Assembly: GCA_963682025.1 (NCBI GenBank)
Contig: OY821519.1
Coordinates: forward strand, 140,039,429 to 140,103,428
DNA: 64,000 nt
Direction of reading: 5' to 3'
From: Cordilura impudica
Lineage: Eukaryota; Arthropoda; Insecta; Diptera; Scathophagidae
In this document: one piece after another, positions 1 to 10,649 of the stretch
Layout of the letters: each line of letters opens with the position of its first letter
Position numbering within the stretch: the first letter of the stretch is position 1
Notes under the pieces: generated by a model
Told to the model about the DNA's origin: nothing
Seen by the model: only the letters and a program-made list of their open reading frames with translations
The model's database searches: none
Program-made: the position numbers and the translations under genes

Positions 1-437
1 AACTAACTGGACATAGAAAACAAGCAAAAACCAAATTTGAGTGGGATTTTTATTAATTTTTTTGGCTGCAGATATGAAAAAGTTCATATCGGATGCTATA
101 TCTATATGGCGACTAGGTCCAAAAATGGACCAATCCTGATCATGTTTGGTAAAATCTCTTGTATTTTGCAAAAATATATACAAACAAAATTTGAGAAGAA
201 TCAGTGCATTATTTTTGTTTTAAATAGATTTAAGTGAAGATCGGGAAGCAGTCTATATGGGGCCAAAGGGATCATTTTTGGACTACTCATTAATGGATGT
301 AATGAACGCAAACAAACCCAATTTGAGTAAGATCTATATGACAATTTGGATCTTATGGCAATTTATGTCGATTTCATAGGGGTAATTTGTATGGGGGCTA
401 GGTCTGAACATGGACCGATTCTCACCAATTTCAAAAA
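1..437 (-). mobile_element. HINE-A copy, truncated at both ends
   Basis: Non-coding DINE-1-like repeat. The strip matches the middle and 3' half of the family in reverse orientation, beginning inside the segment before the 3' subterminal repeat and running to the 'gaattggtgag' block near 435. The 3' hairpin lies off the window. The match stops before the GTCC microsatellite, so the 5' end is lost. Open frames here recur in other copies and are not taken as genes. Confidence 0.85.
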
Positions 438-654
438 TTGGACGCTGCATTAATGAAGTACCGCAGCATATATGCAAAACGGTCATTGAAAATTTCATTA
501 AAAGATTGCGTGCATGCCAGCAAAGCCGCGGCGGCCATCCGCACGATATATTGTTCCATACATAACCTCATTCTGTCTACTTTACGATACAATAAAGTTT
601 CACGATTTTTTTTAAAATATCTGTGTTTTATTTAAAATTTAAAAATTGCGTTCT
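438..654. other. No recognisable gene
   Basis: AT-rich DNA with a short GC-rich patch near 520-545. I see no coding signature; it separates the HINE-A fragment from the broken transposase downstream. Confidence 0.4.
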
Positions 655-1625
655 TGTTGGGACACCTTTTAGCTGTGATGAAATCCGCTGAACGACAAGA
701 AATTTTTTATTTAGAAACTTTGCAAAATGAATTTTGGTGTATTCACTTTGATGGGGAAAAATGGATGATAAAGAAATTCAGGTGATAGTTTTAAAAAATG
801 AATGCAAAGAAATAAAATTAGCCGTACTTGTTTTGGACAATGGTAAAGCCTTAACCTTATTTAATGGTATTAAAGAAGTTTTGAATAAATTCAATTTATG
901 GAATTCAATAAAAATGATCGTCTGCGATGCGACCAGCGTAAACACTGGGAAAAAAAAATGGAGTTGTAACTCTTTTCCAGAATCAATGTGTATCAATGGG
1001 TTTAGCTCCACCACAATATATTGGCTGCCAGCATCATATTCTTGATCTTGTATTAAGACATATAATGGACGAATGCTTGGAAGAAAAGCCTTCCTCGCCT
1101 AATATTTGTTATGATTTTGTTCACGAATTGATAAATAATTACGAAGATCTTAAGAAAAGTTACAAACAGAATGAAGAACGAATCAAAGTTGAACACATAA
1201 ATTGGCGTGATGATATGCAGTACTTATATGAACTTGGTAAAGCTTTTACATACTATTAGAAAAATAAAAAATTTTCATACGTTAACTTTAAAGCAATACC
1301 ATTTTAGCAATATTGACCTTTATACTTATTCCAAAATATCGCCAAAAATTATATAACATTTGTGAGTTCGTATGTGGTCCGTGGTACGATGTTTGGTTTT
1401 CCGATCATTGTTTTAAAGAAAATAATTTTGAGGCTCTAAAAAATCTTTATTAACATATAAGGGTGCTCGTGAATGTTTTTTTAGACATTGGGTTCAGGAA
1501 CCATCAGCGATACCGGGGCAGCAACGAAGCAACATATGTGCTGAAAGAGCAATCAAAACGGTACAGGATATTTATCCGCTATGTAAATCTTCACGCACAT
1601 TAAATTTGAAATTCATTTCATATAA
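655..1625 (+). pseudogene. Broken DDE (RNase H-fold) DNA transposase
   Basis: Remains of a cut-and-paste transposase. A frame around 735-765 gives an IHFDG motif (a likely first catalytic Asp in an HWDGK-type setting). The frame from 761 continues to a VCDATSVNTG block, a likely second acidic site. The reading frame then shifts at a run of A bases near 950-958 and continues from about 996 as CQHHILDLVLRHIMDE, a His-rich block typical of hAT-like transposases in insects and other invertebrates. Only scraps follow (a GARECFFRHW stretch near 1465-1500). At least two frameshifts and several stops make it dead. No ends or target duplication are visible. The superfamily (hAT-like) is inferred from motif style, not a search. 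Confidence 0.6.
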
Positions 1626-1961
1626 CAAATAGTGATGTAAAAGTGTAAATGTTTGTTCAACTTTAATTTATGTACTTGTAATAAATGAAGAAAATTAATT
1701 TAAAAAAAAATTAAATATTTTTTTTTCTTCTTGAGGACTTTTAGAAATTTGCTTGGTGGCGGGAACTTTTTTGCGCAAATGACCTCGGAATATGATTTTT
1801 ATGGTCAAAACATAATGGGCTACAACGTAGTTATGGGTACTAATAATGCAAAAAAATCGTTATATCCCTAGTGAACATGGGTCGATTTTTGGAAATTTAA
1901 TTGAATAAAATTTTTTACAAATATGTGTATAATTGAGACCTGTAGCTTCCGTATTAGTTTT

Positions 1962-2193
1962 ACACACAAAGAAAACAAAATCGGCAACTGAATTGTTCCA
2001 AAGTTTAACAACTGTATTTTCGATTGTGTCAATACAAATTTAATAGCAGCTAACTGTTTTCTATTGTGAACAAATATTTACTGTAAAGGCAACAAAACTG
2101 TTATTGTTATGAAGCCGAAATTCGTTCATTGACTGCATTACAATTCGCTTGGCAATAAATTCGGTAACCACAATGAATCCGTTTTCTGTGTGC
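1962..2193 (+). mobile_element. Small TIR element (family F), 232 bp
   Basis: The ends read acacacaaagaaaac and gttttctgtgtg, an imperfect terminal inverted repeat. The interior is non-coding with repeated 'ttcggt' / 'aattcg' words. Similar 3' halves (gcaataaattcggta, then cacaatgaat, then ctgtgtg) occur at 45500-45630 and 50108-50160, which shows it is a dispersed MITE-like family. Confidence 0.6.
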
Positions 2194-3387
2194 ATAGAAA
2201 CACAGATGAAAGGACAGCTCAGAATTTGACGCGATAAGTATAAAGAATATGGATCTACGAGTATGTTATATAAGCAAATATCTGTTCAAACTCATTATAC
2301 TTCGACCACAGCATGGTATAATATATAATTATTTACATATGCTCTCATAGAAGAGACTCAGAGGTTAATATTTCTTATAACTCTCTGAATTTATAATTCT
2401 TTGGTATTTTTGCAATAAATAAAAAAGAAGCACCTTATACTTACTAAACAAGGAGGCATCGGCTGAAAAACGTGCAGTAACTAATTGAATGAAGTGGATA
2501 TGATAAAAGATATAAATGTGAATATTTTTTTATTATTTCCTCAAACGATATCAAATTTTAATAAATGACTGCTACGCAGATTTTGGTTTGGTCAGTTTAA
2601 ATCCTACCCAAATTTATTATTATTGAATTTTTATTTTTTTTTTTTGTGAATTTTAACTGTGTTTCAATTTTAACAGAAGCCTTTTAAGATATTTCGTTTA
2701 ATGACCCAACATACCATCACCTTAAAATATGTAAAATTAAGTTTAAATAAAATTGGAGAAAAGTTTCTGTTAAGAAAAGCTATAAAAGTTCAAAACAACA
2801 GAAATGGTAGTTATAAAAATCAAGAAAAATACATGACAGTGAAAGAGGTCGTGGCCATAATTACTTTTTATTATTCGTTTTTTGCATGTAGAAGTTACAA
2901 AAGAACCGTGATGTTATTTTACGTTTAAAAGCCATGAAGTGAAGCAAAATATTTAACACGTGCATTTTCGGTTTTTTGTGTACAGATTGTGCTGCTAGAA
3001 TCAAAATTGAAATTAAAGGCAGGGTATGGAGATAAGACGGGCAGAGGTTGGAATCCAACATGGTAGGGTATGAAGTTGCAGACTTAAAAATCCAACAATC
3101 ACAAATATCAACATCGCATTTTAATGTGATAAATATTTAAGATTCTGAGAATAAATCCATCCAGATTGCATGAGTTCTTTAATTCGGTAGATTTCAAAAA
3201 AATAATTTCTATGCGGAAAATTGGTTTTCAAATTTTGACGGGTACAAACTTTTTTTTTAAAGAAAAGTATAATAACTTTTTATACAATAAAATATTTAAA
3301 CTTTTGGAAATATGTACCACTGTGTTCAAACGAGAACTTGATTCTTGTTATAATATCAAAAATATGTCAAGTTTTTATTCATTTCAT
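2194..3387. other. AT-rich DNA, no gene recognised
   Basis: Short frames at 2701-2928 and 3166-3441 have the composition expected of random AT-rich DNA and match nothing I recognise. No repeats shared with the rest of the window were noticed. Confidence 0.4.
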
Positions 3388-4084
3388 TATACCCTATACC
3401 ACTATATGGTTTGGCTGTCTGCAACTACCAAAAATATTTGACCTAGACCAATATTTCATTATACCGATCGATTCAGAATCACTTTCTGAGTCGATTTAGC
3501 GATGTCCGTCCGCCCGTTTCTGTGTCCATGTAAACCTTGTAATCAAACTACAGGTCGCAAGTATGAATATATTTTGATGAAATTTGGTATGTAAGCTTTT
3601 ATCGGCCATGGGATGAACGCTACTGAAATTGGTGAAATTCGGTCCATGTTGAGACCTAGTCTCCATACAAATGTAGGGGTCATAAATTGCCATAAAATCC
3701 AAATTATCATATAGATCTCAATCAAATTGGGTTTGTATGTGTTTATTATATCCACTAATCAGTAGTCCAAAAATAATCCCTATAGGACAATTCTTAGTCA
3801 TAGGCCCCATATAGAGCTGCTTCCCGATCTTCACTTAAATCTATCAAAAAATTTGTTAAATCTCAAATTTGCTTCGCATATACATATTTTTTCAAAATAT
3901 AAGTGACTTTACCAAATATGGTGAGGATCGGTTCATTTTACGACCTAGTCCCCATATAAATATAGCATCCGATATGTACTTTTTAATATCTGCAGCCAAA
4001 AAAAATAATCAATTAATTATTTTCTATATCCAATTAGTTGGACCGAAGAGATAGGATCTCTAAACCGTGGTATAGGGTATCGTA
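3388..4084 (+). mobile_element. HINE-A copy lacking its 3' hairpin
   Basis: Starts with the family 5' end and subterminal repeat at 3388-3402. It has a degenerate, nearly absent GTCC tract near 3502-3520 and reaches the 3' subterminal repeat (tggtatagggtat, about 4068-4080). There the palindrome and terminus are missing and the next copy begins at once. It is more diverged than the copies at 21-38 kb, so probably older. Confidence 0.85.
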
Positions 4085-4672
4085 TATACCCTATACCACT
4101 ATGTGGTTTGGGTATAATGACTTTGTGCTGCTGTTTGTAACTACCAAAAATATTTGATCCGTCCGTCCGTCTGTGTGTCCATGTAAACCTTGTAATCAAA
4201 TTGCAGGTCGCAAATAGGAATATATTTTGATGAAATTTAGCATATAAGCTTTTCTCGGGCATAGGATGGACGCTATTGAAATGGGTGAGAATCGGTCCAT
4301 GTTCAGACCCCTATGAAATCGACATAAATTGCCATAAGATCCAAATTGATCTTCACTTAAATCTATCAAAAAACAAAAATATTGCACTGATTCTTCTCAA
4401 ATTTTGTTTGTATATATTTTTGCAAAATACAAGAGACTTTACCAAACATAGTCAGGACCGGTCCATTTTTGGACCTAGTCCCCATATAGATATAGCATCC
4501 GATATGAACTTTTTCATATCTGCAGCCAAAAAAATTAATAAAAATCACACTCATATTTAGTTTATGCTTATTTTCTATGTCCAGTTAGTTGGACGCAAGA
4601 GAAATAAGGTCTCTTAACCATGGTATAGGGTATCGTATAGTCGGGCTAGACCGACTTTAATTTCTTACTTGT
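4085..4672 (+). mobile_element. HINE-A copy fused head-to-tail to the previous one
   Basis: Begins with ataccctataccac directly at the truncated end of the upstream copy. It carries an internal deletion (the block between the 'cgacataaattgccataagatccaaa' region and the Phe-rich block is shortened) and ends with the hairpin (one arm mutated: gtcgggctagaccgac) and TTCTTACTTGT at 4672. Confidence 0.85.
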
Positions 4673-4744
4673 TTTAGAATGTTTTATCCAAGATTCGTTT
4701 ATATAATGCAATTTATTTATATACAATAATTTTTTTTAAAATTT

Positions 4745-4905
4745 ATTTGAAATTGAACTCGGCTTGCTGCTACTGCTCTCTTTGACTTTTGAGTCGTTTT
4801 CTATTTTAAATTCATTACTTCCAGTCAATTCTACTCAAGCTTTGATATAAGTATCGCCGCTTGCCGTTTTATATTATGAACATTATCAGTACTCCGATCC
4901 GTCCA
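4745..4905 (+). repeat. Diverged partial copy of the 8-9.5 kb duplicated unit
   Basis: The order of words (ttgctgct, then gctctctttgacttttga, then ccagt, tctac, aagctttga, cgccgcttgccgttttatattatgaaca) matches 8425-8560 and 9175-9300 with clear divergence. The repeat therefore existed before the tandem duplication. Confidence 0.6.
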
Positions 4906-5673
4906 TTCTGTCATTTCGCACGTCCTCGAGCGACTCGTCTGAAAAATATATTCTGACCAGAATAGAATTTTAATTCGCAGAACAAAATTTTTATCAGTTT
5001 TCCACCTCATACACAATTAGACAACAAATTAATATTTATTACAATTTCATATTTCATCAAAAGAATCAACAACAGTCACATTTTATAACAAGGTTCATTA
5101 TCCAAATGTGATATGTCATGTCTCATAGAGTAATATAAAAATCAATTTGAAAAATAATTACATACTTAAAAATAAAAAAAGTAAAAAAAATCGCATCTAT
5201 CCAACCTCCTACCACCTCTATCCGATAATTTAACTTTAACACCAATAATGACCAAAACAATGCGTAACATCACAAAATTTTAATTATCTCTTCCTTATCA
5301 GACATTCGCCTCATACGATCGTCTGCATATTTATACGTCTGATTATTTCATAAACATTTAACTACAAATCAGTCACCATCCAAAACTTCCGGCACTTTAA
5401 ATGTACGCTTATACTGTGGGTCTAGCTTTTTTCTTTTGATGGCGTTCTTCATTTTGTAATAAAATCACAAATTTGTTCAGTCTGGCTTTAGTACTATCAA
5501 ACCCATAGCAAGCAGTTTCTTTTTCATATTACAAATGGCCTCATTTCGAGCCTCATCAAGGTTTAGTGATGATTGATTTGCGTCGAACATCAAGAAATAA
5601 CTATGTTGAGTATAGAATTCAGTTCAGCTAGAATTTTTTCGGAGTGAGATTTGGAAATTTTATATGTCACACA
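4906..5673. other. AT-rich DNA, no gene recognised
   Basis: Nothing coding or repetitive could be supported here. Confidence 0.4.
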
Positions 5674-6442
5674 ATTCTGTGGTTTTCTGGAAAAACCGCG
5701 TATGTCCATTTTTGTCAGTTTTGAATTGACGATGCCAATTATATTAATTTTTAACGGTCTTTACATGTGTTCAATTTTTTTTTTCAAATATTGACCATTT
5801 CTGAGTTTTTTCTTTAAATAACGACGTAACTTAAATGTTTATTAAATTAATATGCAGCACTAACGACGTATGTCAACCTACGTTTGATCGCTGACAAATT
5901 ATTTTCTCTGAAAACAACACATAGCGACATACGTTGATATTAATGAAAAAAAATGAAAAATAATTTTGGATTAGTTTTCAGTTTATAACCACTTATAAAA
6001 ACTTGTGTGTTTATTTCTGTTATTTTTTGTCACTATTATTCTTGATACGTTGTTATATTCTCATCCTAAATCCCGTTAACTTTTTGTTGACCAACAAAAA
6101 AATCCATTTTTCAAGCAACAACAACTTATGTCTACATGGGTGGTAGCATTGGTAGTTTTCTTTTCAAAGAAAACGACGTTTGCCGACATAAGTTATTTTA
6201 TCTGCTCACACTTTAAGTGTAATTTACATATTGCTTTTTCGTCCTTCTCCAGGATCCATTCCTCTGAAGATTTTTGACTCAAAATTTCATATAAAGTATT
6301 TATTGCCCATACGTAAAGGACTGTTAAATAAAAAGCTCTAAAATCTTTATATCGAGCCCATAATTTCAAATATAACGTTTTTTGGCTCCCCTGAACATTT
6401 TGATTTTATGACATACGCGGTTATTCTAGAAAACCACAGAAT
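5674..6442. mobile_element. 769-bp TIR element with coding remnant
   Basis: The left end reads attctgtggttttctggaaa and then aaccgcgtatgtc. The right end, reverse-complemented, reads attctgtggttttctagaat and then aaccgcgtatgtc, so the terminal inverted repeats are about 33 bp with few mismatches. The interior holds several copies of a CGACATACG/CGTATGTC-type word (near 5865, 5928, 6125 and 6190). On the minus strand at about 6370-6225 a frame of roughly 58 codons without stops (KLWARYKDFRAFYLT at its start, ending before LHLKCEQ) looks like the remnant of a protein gene I do not recognise. No clear target duplication was seen. Confidence 0.6.
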
Positions 6443-6841
6443 AATCTACAAATTTCTTCACAAACTTTGACATATTTTCCAGCCAATAATGCTCGTAGAC
6501 TTTTCATAATGTTTTGTCATAGCTCAAATGTATCAATGTTTCGTGGGTGTTATTAATAACTGACCATCTTAGAGACCTGGGAACTATTGGCATACATTGT
6601 AATCTACCATTATATTTTACCTTTCGATAAAGAACTCCTGACGAATGCCATAAGTCTGAAAAATATTATCTTTACTTAGACTTGTAGCTCCGTTTGATCC
6701 GCTACTAGCAAGTCATTTTAAACATGCCACAGAAACTCAAAAACCATCTCGTATTTGTCACCACAAATTCAAAATAAATTCATTCATCTTCTGGAATCTG
6801 CAGTTCGAAATTAACTAATAAACTATATTAAAAGAAATAAA
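6443..6841. other. No gene recognised
   Basis: AT-rich spacer between the TIR element and the hAT remnant. Confidence 0.35.
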
Positions 6842-6845
6842 TATT

Positions 6846-7946
6846 ATGGACTTTTGTTTGAATCAACGCCTGATGTATCTCATCGAGAACAAATGTCCTA
6901 AGTCGTTAGGTAGGTATATGTTGATTTTACCAATAAAAAAGTTTCCATCAAAGAATTCTTTTTGGATTTTATTGAAATACATGCTCTGTAGCCTCGATCA
7001 AAAATACAATTTTATATCTATTTCTCGTTCAACGTTACGATGGGAATTATTAAAAAATGTTTTAACAAAAACTTGTAAACGTGAATCTGAAACACGATTG
7101 AGCACCAGAATACAAGCGGTTAGCGTTACCGTCAATGGGCTAGAGAATATAGTGGAATTATTAGAAAAATTAGCAGAGGACGCTACCACTACAAGTGACA
7201 CCAGAAGTGAAGCTACAATTCTGTTGCAAAATATACTAACTTTTAGTTTCATAAATATAGTTAATTTCTGGTAAGAATGAACTTTAGAGAAGCGTTGCAT
7301 GATCTTGAATCATTAGCGACTGAACTAGCCGAAATTTGAGACAGGCTCTGTGAAGGGGCACTAGATAAAGCGAAGTATCTTTGTGAAAATTGATATTTTG
7401 ATACAATGCGTATAAGAAGACGCCGCAAAATTGGCTAGAAATGTTGGTCTTTCCGTTGGTGTTTCTCGCGTTGTGAAAAGCGTCCTTCATCTTCACCAAT
7501 AAGAAATATGTATACGATTTACACTAGTAAGTGACCTTAATTTCAAATTAATATTTCTAATAGACGTTGAAAATTTATTAAACAAGTATAATGTGGATAA
7601 CGACCTTAAAAAAAATTTGAAAAATTTAGGTGAATTTTATAATGATTTCAATGGAAGAGAACTCTTTATCGAAATATTTGACTGCAAAATGTTACTCCGT
7701 AGTGGAAAAGAAATTGAACCTAAAACTCCATTTGAATTTCTTACATTTATAATATCATATGTAGAAGATGTTCTTCCAAACCTAAAAGTGGCACTTCAAA
7801 TACTCCTGACTATCTCAGTATCAATTGCTAGCTGCGAACGTTCATTCACCAAATTAAATTCAATTTTGACACATGTACGATCAACGATGGGACAATATCG
7901 CCTAAGTGACCTAGCACTTTTAAGTGTAGAAAGAGAAAAATTTTAA
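6846..7946 (+). pseudogene. hAT transposase remnant, ZMYM1-like
   Basis: Two blocks of a hAT transposase in order. At 7020-7270 there is a block with STLRWELL, TRIQAVSVTVNG and EKLAEDATTTSDTRSEA, resembling the middle region of ZMYM1-like hAT proteins. At 7593-7946 lies the C-terminal dimerisation block, with ISVSIASCERSFTKLN followed by LSDLALLSVE, the conserved C-terminal hAT signature. The linking part (7275-7590) can be followed only in other frames and with stops (an RRRRKIG stretch near 7410-7435). The BED finger and the N-terminal half are missing. I see no terminal repeats. Family placement rests on the C-terminal motif. Confidence 0.7.
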
Positions 7947-8066
7947 ATGATCAAAATCGATATTATTAATAAATTTGCTTCATCAAAAACAAGGAAAATT
8001 TATATATAATAATTAGTTTCATTAATGTATTACAATCATATTTTAATAATAAAATATATGTATCTC

Positions 8067-8817
8067 CTTAAAGATAATATTGTAAGGTATTGTACACTGG
8101 GCGCGAGTTAAGCTCGCTACGCCATTGAGCCTTCAGTTCTTGTTCAAGCAGATTTCTCGTACTAATATCCATGCTAAAACTAAGACGATACACTCGTTGG
8201 TATGTTTTTCCATAGAGTCTTCAAAGATATTATCATGGTTGCAGCATATGTGGATAAAAACTCGGGGCAAGCGTATCGTGCAGAAAAAATAACGGTAAAT
8301 TCTGTCCAGGTCATTTCTGCATACGAAACTGACCAGACATATGCTTGTTCTATGGGAGCTCGACTTAGGATATTCTCCAGAGATGCTTTTTGCGACCACT
8401 TTTCAGAAATAAAGGCAGTCTCAACTTGCTGCTGGTGCTACCTTTGACTTTTGAATCTCCTTGTGTAGCTGCTTTTTTTTTAATTCAGAAGTACCAGTTG
8501 ATGCTACCCAAGCTTTGACAAAAGTGTCGCCACTTGCCGTTTTATATTATGAACATGATCAATATCCCAACAAGTTTATATTTACCTTTATTAATTTTAT
8601 TTATTCCGATTATCCATGCTACAAGATTAAAAATCTTATTAAGAGCAATTTGAAAGCAATATAAAGATATTATTACTTATTCGTTCTAATTAATTTCATC
8701 GCCTTCAAAGTAATCCCCCTCCGATACAGTACACTTATACCAATATTTTCTCCTATTCTCCAAACAGTGGTTAAAGTCGATTTTCTATTGATTTTCCAGA
8801 GATCAAACCCTGCTAAA
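8067..8817. repeat. 751-bp tandem duplication, unit 1
   Basis: Starts at ccttaaagataatattgtaa and runs to the point where the same words recur at 8818. It contains a block of unknown nature (8100-8460), an AT-rich tail (8560-8660), and at about 8690-8817 the minus-strand 3' end of a mariner-like transposase. In the right frame this reads VSEGDYFEGDEIN, the family's usual C terminus. Frames of 80-130 codons on both strands show no recognisable domain. Confidence 0.75.
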
Positions 8818-9568
8818 TCCTTAAAGATAATATTGTAATGTATTGTACCCTGGGCGCAAGTTAAGCTCGCTTCGCCATTTAGCCTCAGTTCTTGTTCTAG
8901 CAGATTTCTCGTACTAATATCCATGGTAAAACTAAGACGATGCACTCGTGGTATGTTTTCCCATAGACTCTTCAAAGGTATTATCATGGTTGCAGCATAT
9001 GTGGATAAAGACTCGGGACAATCGTATCGTGCAGAAAAAATAACGGTAAATTCTGTCCATGTCATTTATGCATACGAAACTAACCAAACATATGCTTGTT
9101 CTTTGGGAGCTCGACTTAGGATATTCATCAAACATGCTTTTTGCGACCACTTTTCAGAAATAAAGGCAGTCTCAACTTGCTGCTGGTGCTACCTTAGACT
9201 TTTGAATCTGCTTATGTTGCTGCTTTTTTTAATTCAGAAGTTCCAGTCGATTCTACCCTAGCTTTGACATAAGTGCCGCCGCTTGCCGTTTTATATTATG
9301 ATCCTAATCAATATTCCAACAAGTTTATATTTACCTTTATTAATTTTATTTATTCCGATTATCCGTGCTGCAAGATTAAAAATTTTATTAAGAGCAATTT
9401 GAAAGCAATATAAAGATATTATTACTAATATCTAATCAATTTCATCGCCTTCAAAGTAATCCCCCTCCGATACAATACATACGAATATTTTCTCCGATTC
9501 TCCATCCAGTGGTTAAAGTCGATTTTTCTATTGATTTTCCAGAAATCAAACCCTGCTAAATCAGGAAA
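8818..9568. repeat. 751-bp tandem duplication, unit 2
   Basis: Second copy, about 93-95% similar by eye to 8067-8817 through the whole unit, including the mariner 3' end (9425-9568). It is continuous on its right with the rest of the mariner relic, so this unit is the parental junction and unit 1 is the extra copy. Confidence 0.75.
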
Positions 9569-10144
9569 ATACGGTAGCTGCAATGGTTTCGAAGAACCAA
9601 TGCAAAAAGTTTCATGACCATATATTTGACCTCTTTTTGAGAATAGCTTCACGCAAACTACTCACAACATTTAATAATATTTCTTATTAACAGTTTTGCC
9701 TGATGAAAAGAATTCATAATGTTTAACACCTCTAAAATCGGGGATAACATGACATCTATTTTTGAACGAATTTGGCGTAATCCTTTCGGTCACCTTTTGC
9801 ACAATATTCATTTGATTGTTTCGGTGTCGCAAGTTTAGGTCCGTTGATGCGTTGCATTTCGTCTGGCAATCAAAAAAAATTTTTTCACAAATATTAATGC
9901 GACGCAATTTTTCAAAAAATTGCTTGCTTTTGCAACCATTCGAGGTTTGACGCTTTTGATGCCTAAAATATCTTCTAACATGGTGTTGACTGATCTCTTT
10001 GATTTCCTTTCATCAGTTGGCGTTTTTTCTCATCCCGGGCACTCTTTGTGCTCAACATTTTATGGAGATACCATCCTGGAACTATTTACACAACTTTTGA
10101 AAATTTTTTTCTATACAGCCGAAGGCCTTGTTAAACATTCTTAA
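9425..10144 (-). pseudogene. Mariner-like transposase relic
   Basis: Read from high to low coordinates, the order of motifs is that of a mariner transposase. A block at about 10060-9905 reads SVNTMLEDILGIKSVKPRMVAKA (helix-turn-helix linker region, split across frames). At 9907-9671 there is RRINICEKIF followed by PDFRGVKHYEFF. At 9652-9540 there is SSKPLQLPYFPDLA, the SPDLAP-type third catalytic Asp site. The VSEGDYFEGDEIN C terminus lies in another frame near 9450. Several frameshifts and stops kill it. No TIRs were identified. Its 3' end took part in the 751-bp tandem duplication. Confidence 0.65.
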
Positions 10145-10247
10145 TGTTTCTCCAACAAAAATTTTAAACAACAAATAAAATTTATTGAATCTACTTTGGT
10201 CAACAAAATCAGACTTTGTTAAAATCAGCAAATTCCCTCCTTAGCGC

Positions 10248-10642
10248 TTTTCTTTTCTGACAAAAAATGTCGCCCTTTTTCTGCCCTTTTTTTGGAAAAG
10301 TGTAATTTTTTATATATTCTGAATTAAGAGCAACCTTATATTATATATCAATCGAAAGGTCTCAAAGTGCTGTGTTCATAAATGCAAAAAACATTGTATT
10401 ATTATCCTCTTGGAAGTCATAGGGTGAAAATATTCAAAAAAGGAGAACAATGTGGAAATATTCTCACACTATGACCTGAAAGAAGTCAATGGCTGGAATT
10501 TTTTCTGATTTACGAGGGTTCGACTTTGAGACCTTTCGATTGATGTATAAGATAAGCTTGCTCTTAATTCAGAATATATAAAAAAATACACTATTCGAAA
10601 AAATGGCAAAAAAGGGGCGACATTTTTTGTCAGAAAAGAAAA
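10248..10642. repeat. 395-bp near-perfect palindrome (fold-back element)
   Basis: Arms 10248-10368 and 10523-10642 are inverted copies with about 90% identity by eye; both contain cttttctgacaaaaaatgtc and tatattctgaattaagagca. The inner sequence also pairs (gtcatagggtgaaaatatt against gtcatagtgtgagaatatt), so the unit folds almost without a loop around position 10445. It is non-coding. It could be a fold-back MITE or a source of a long hairpin RNA. Confidence 0.8.
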
Positions 10643-10649
10643 CGGCATA

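Noticed and set aside
8133..9261. Frames of 80-130 codons on both strands of the duplicated unit
   Set aside because: No recognisable domain, the frames overlap on opposite strands, and they differ between the two copies of the unit.
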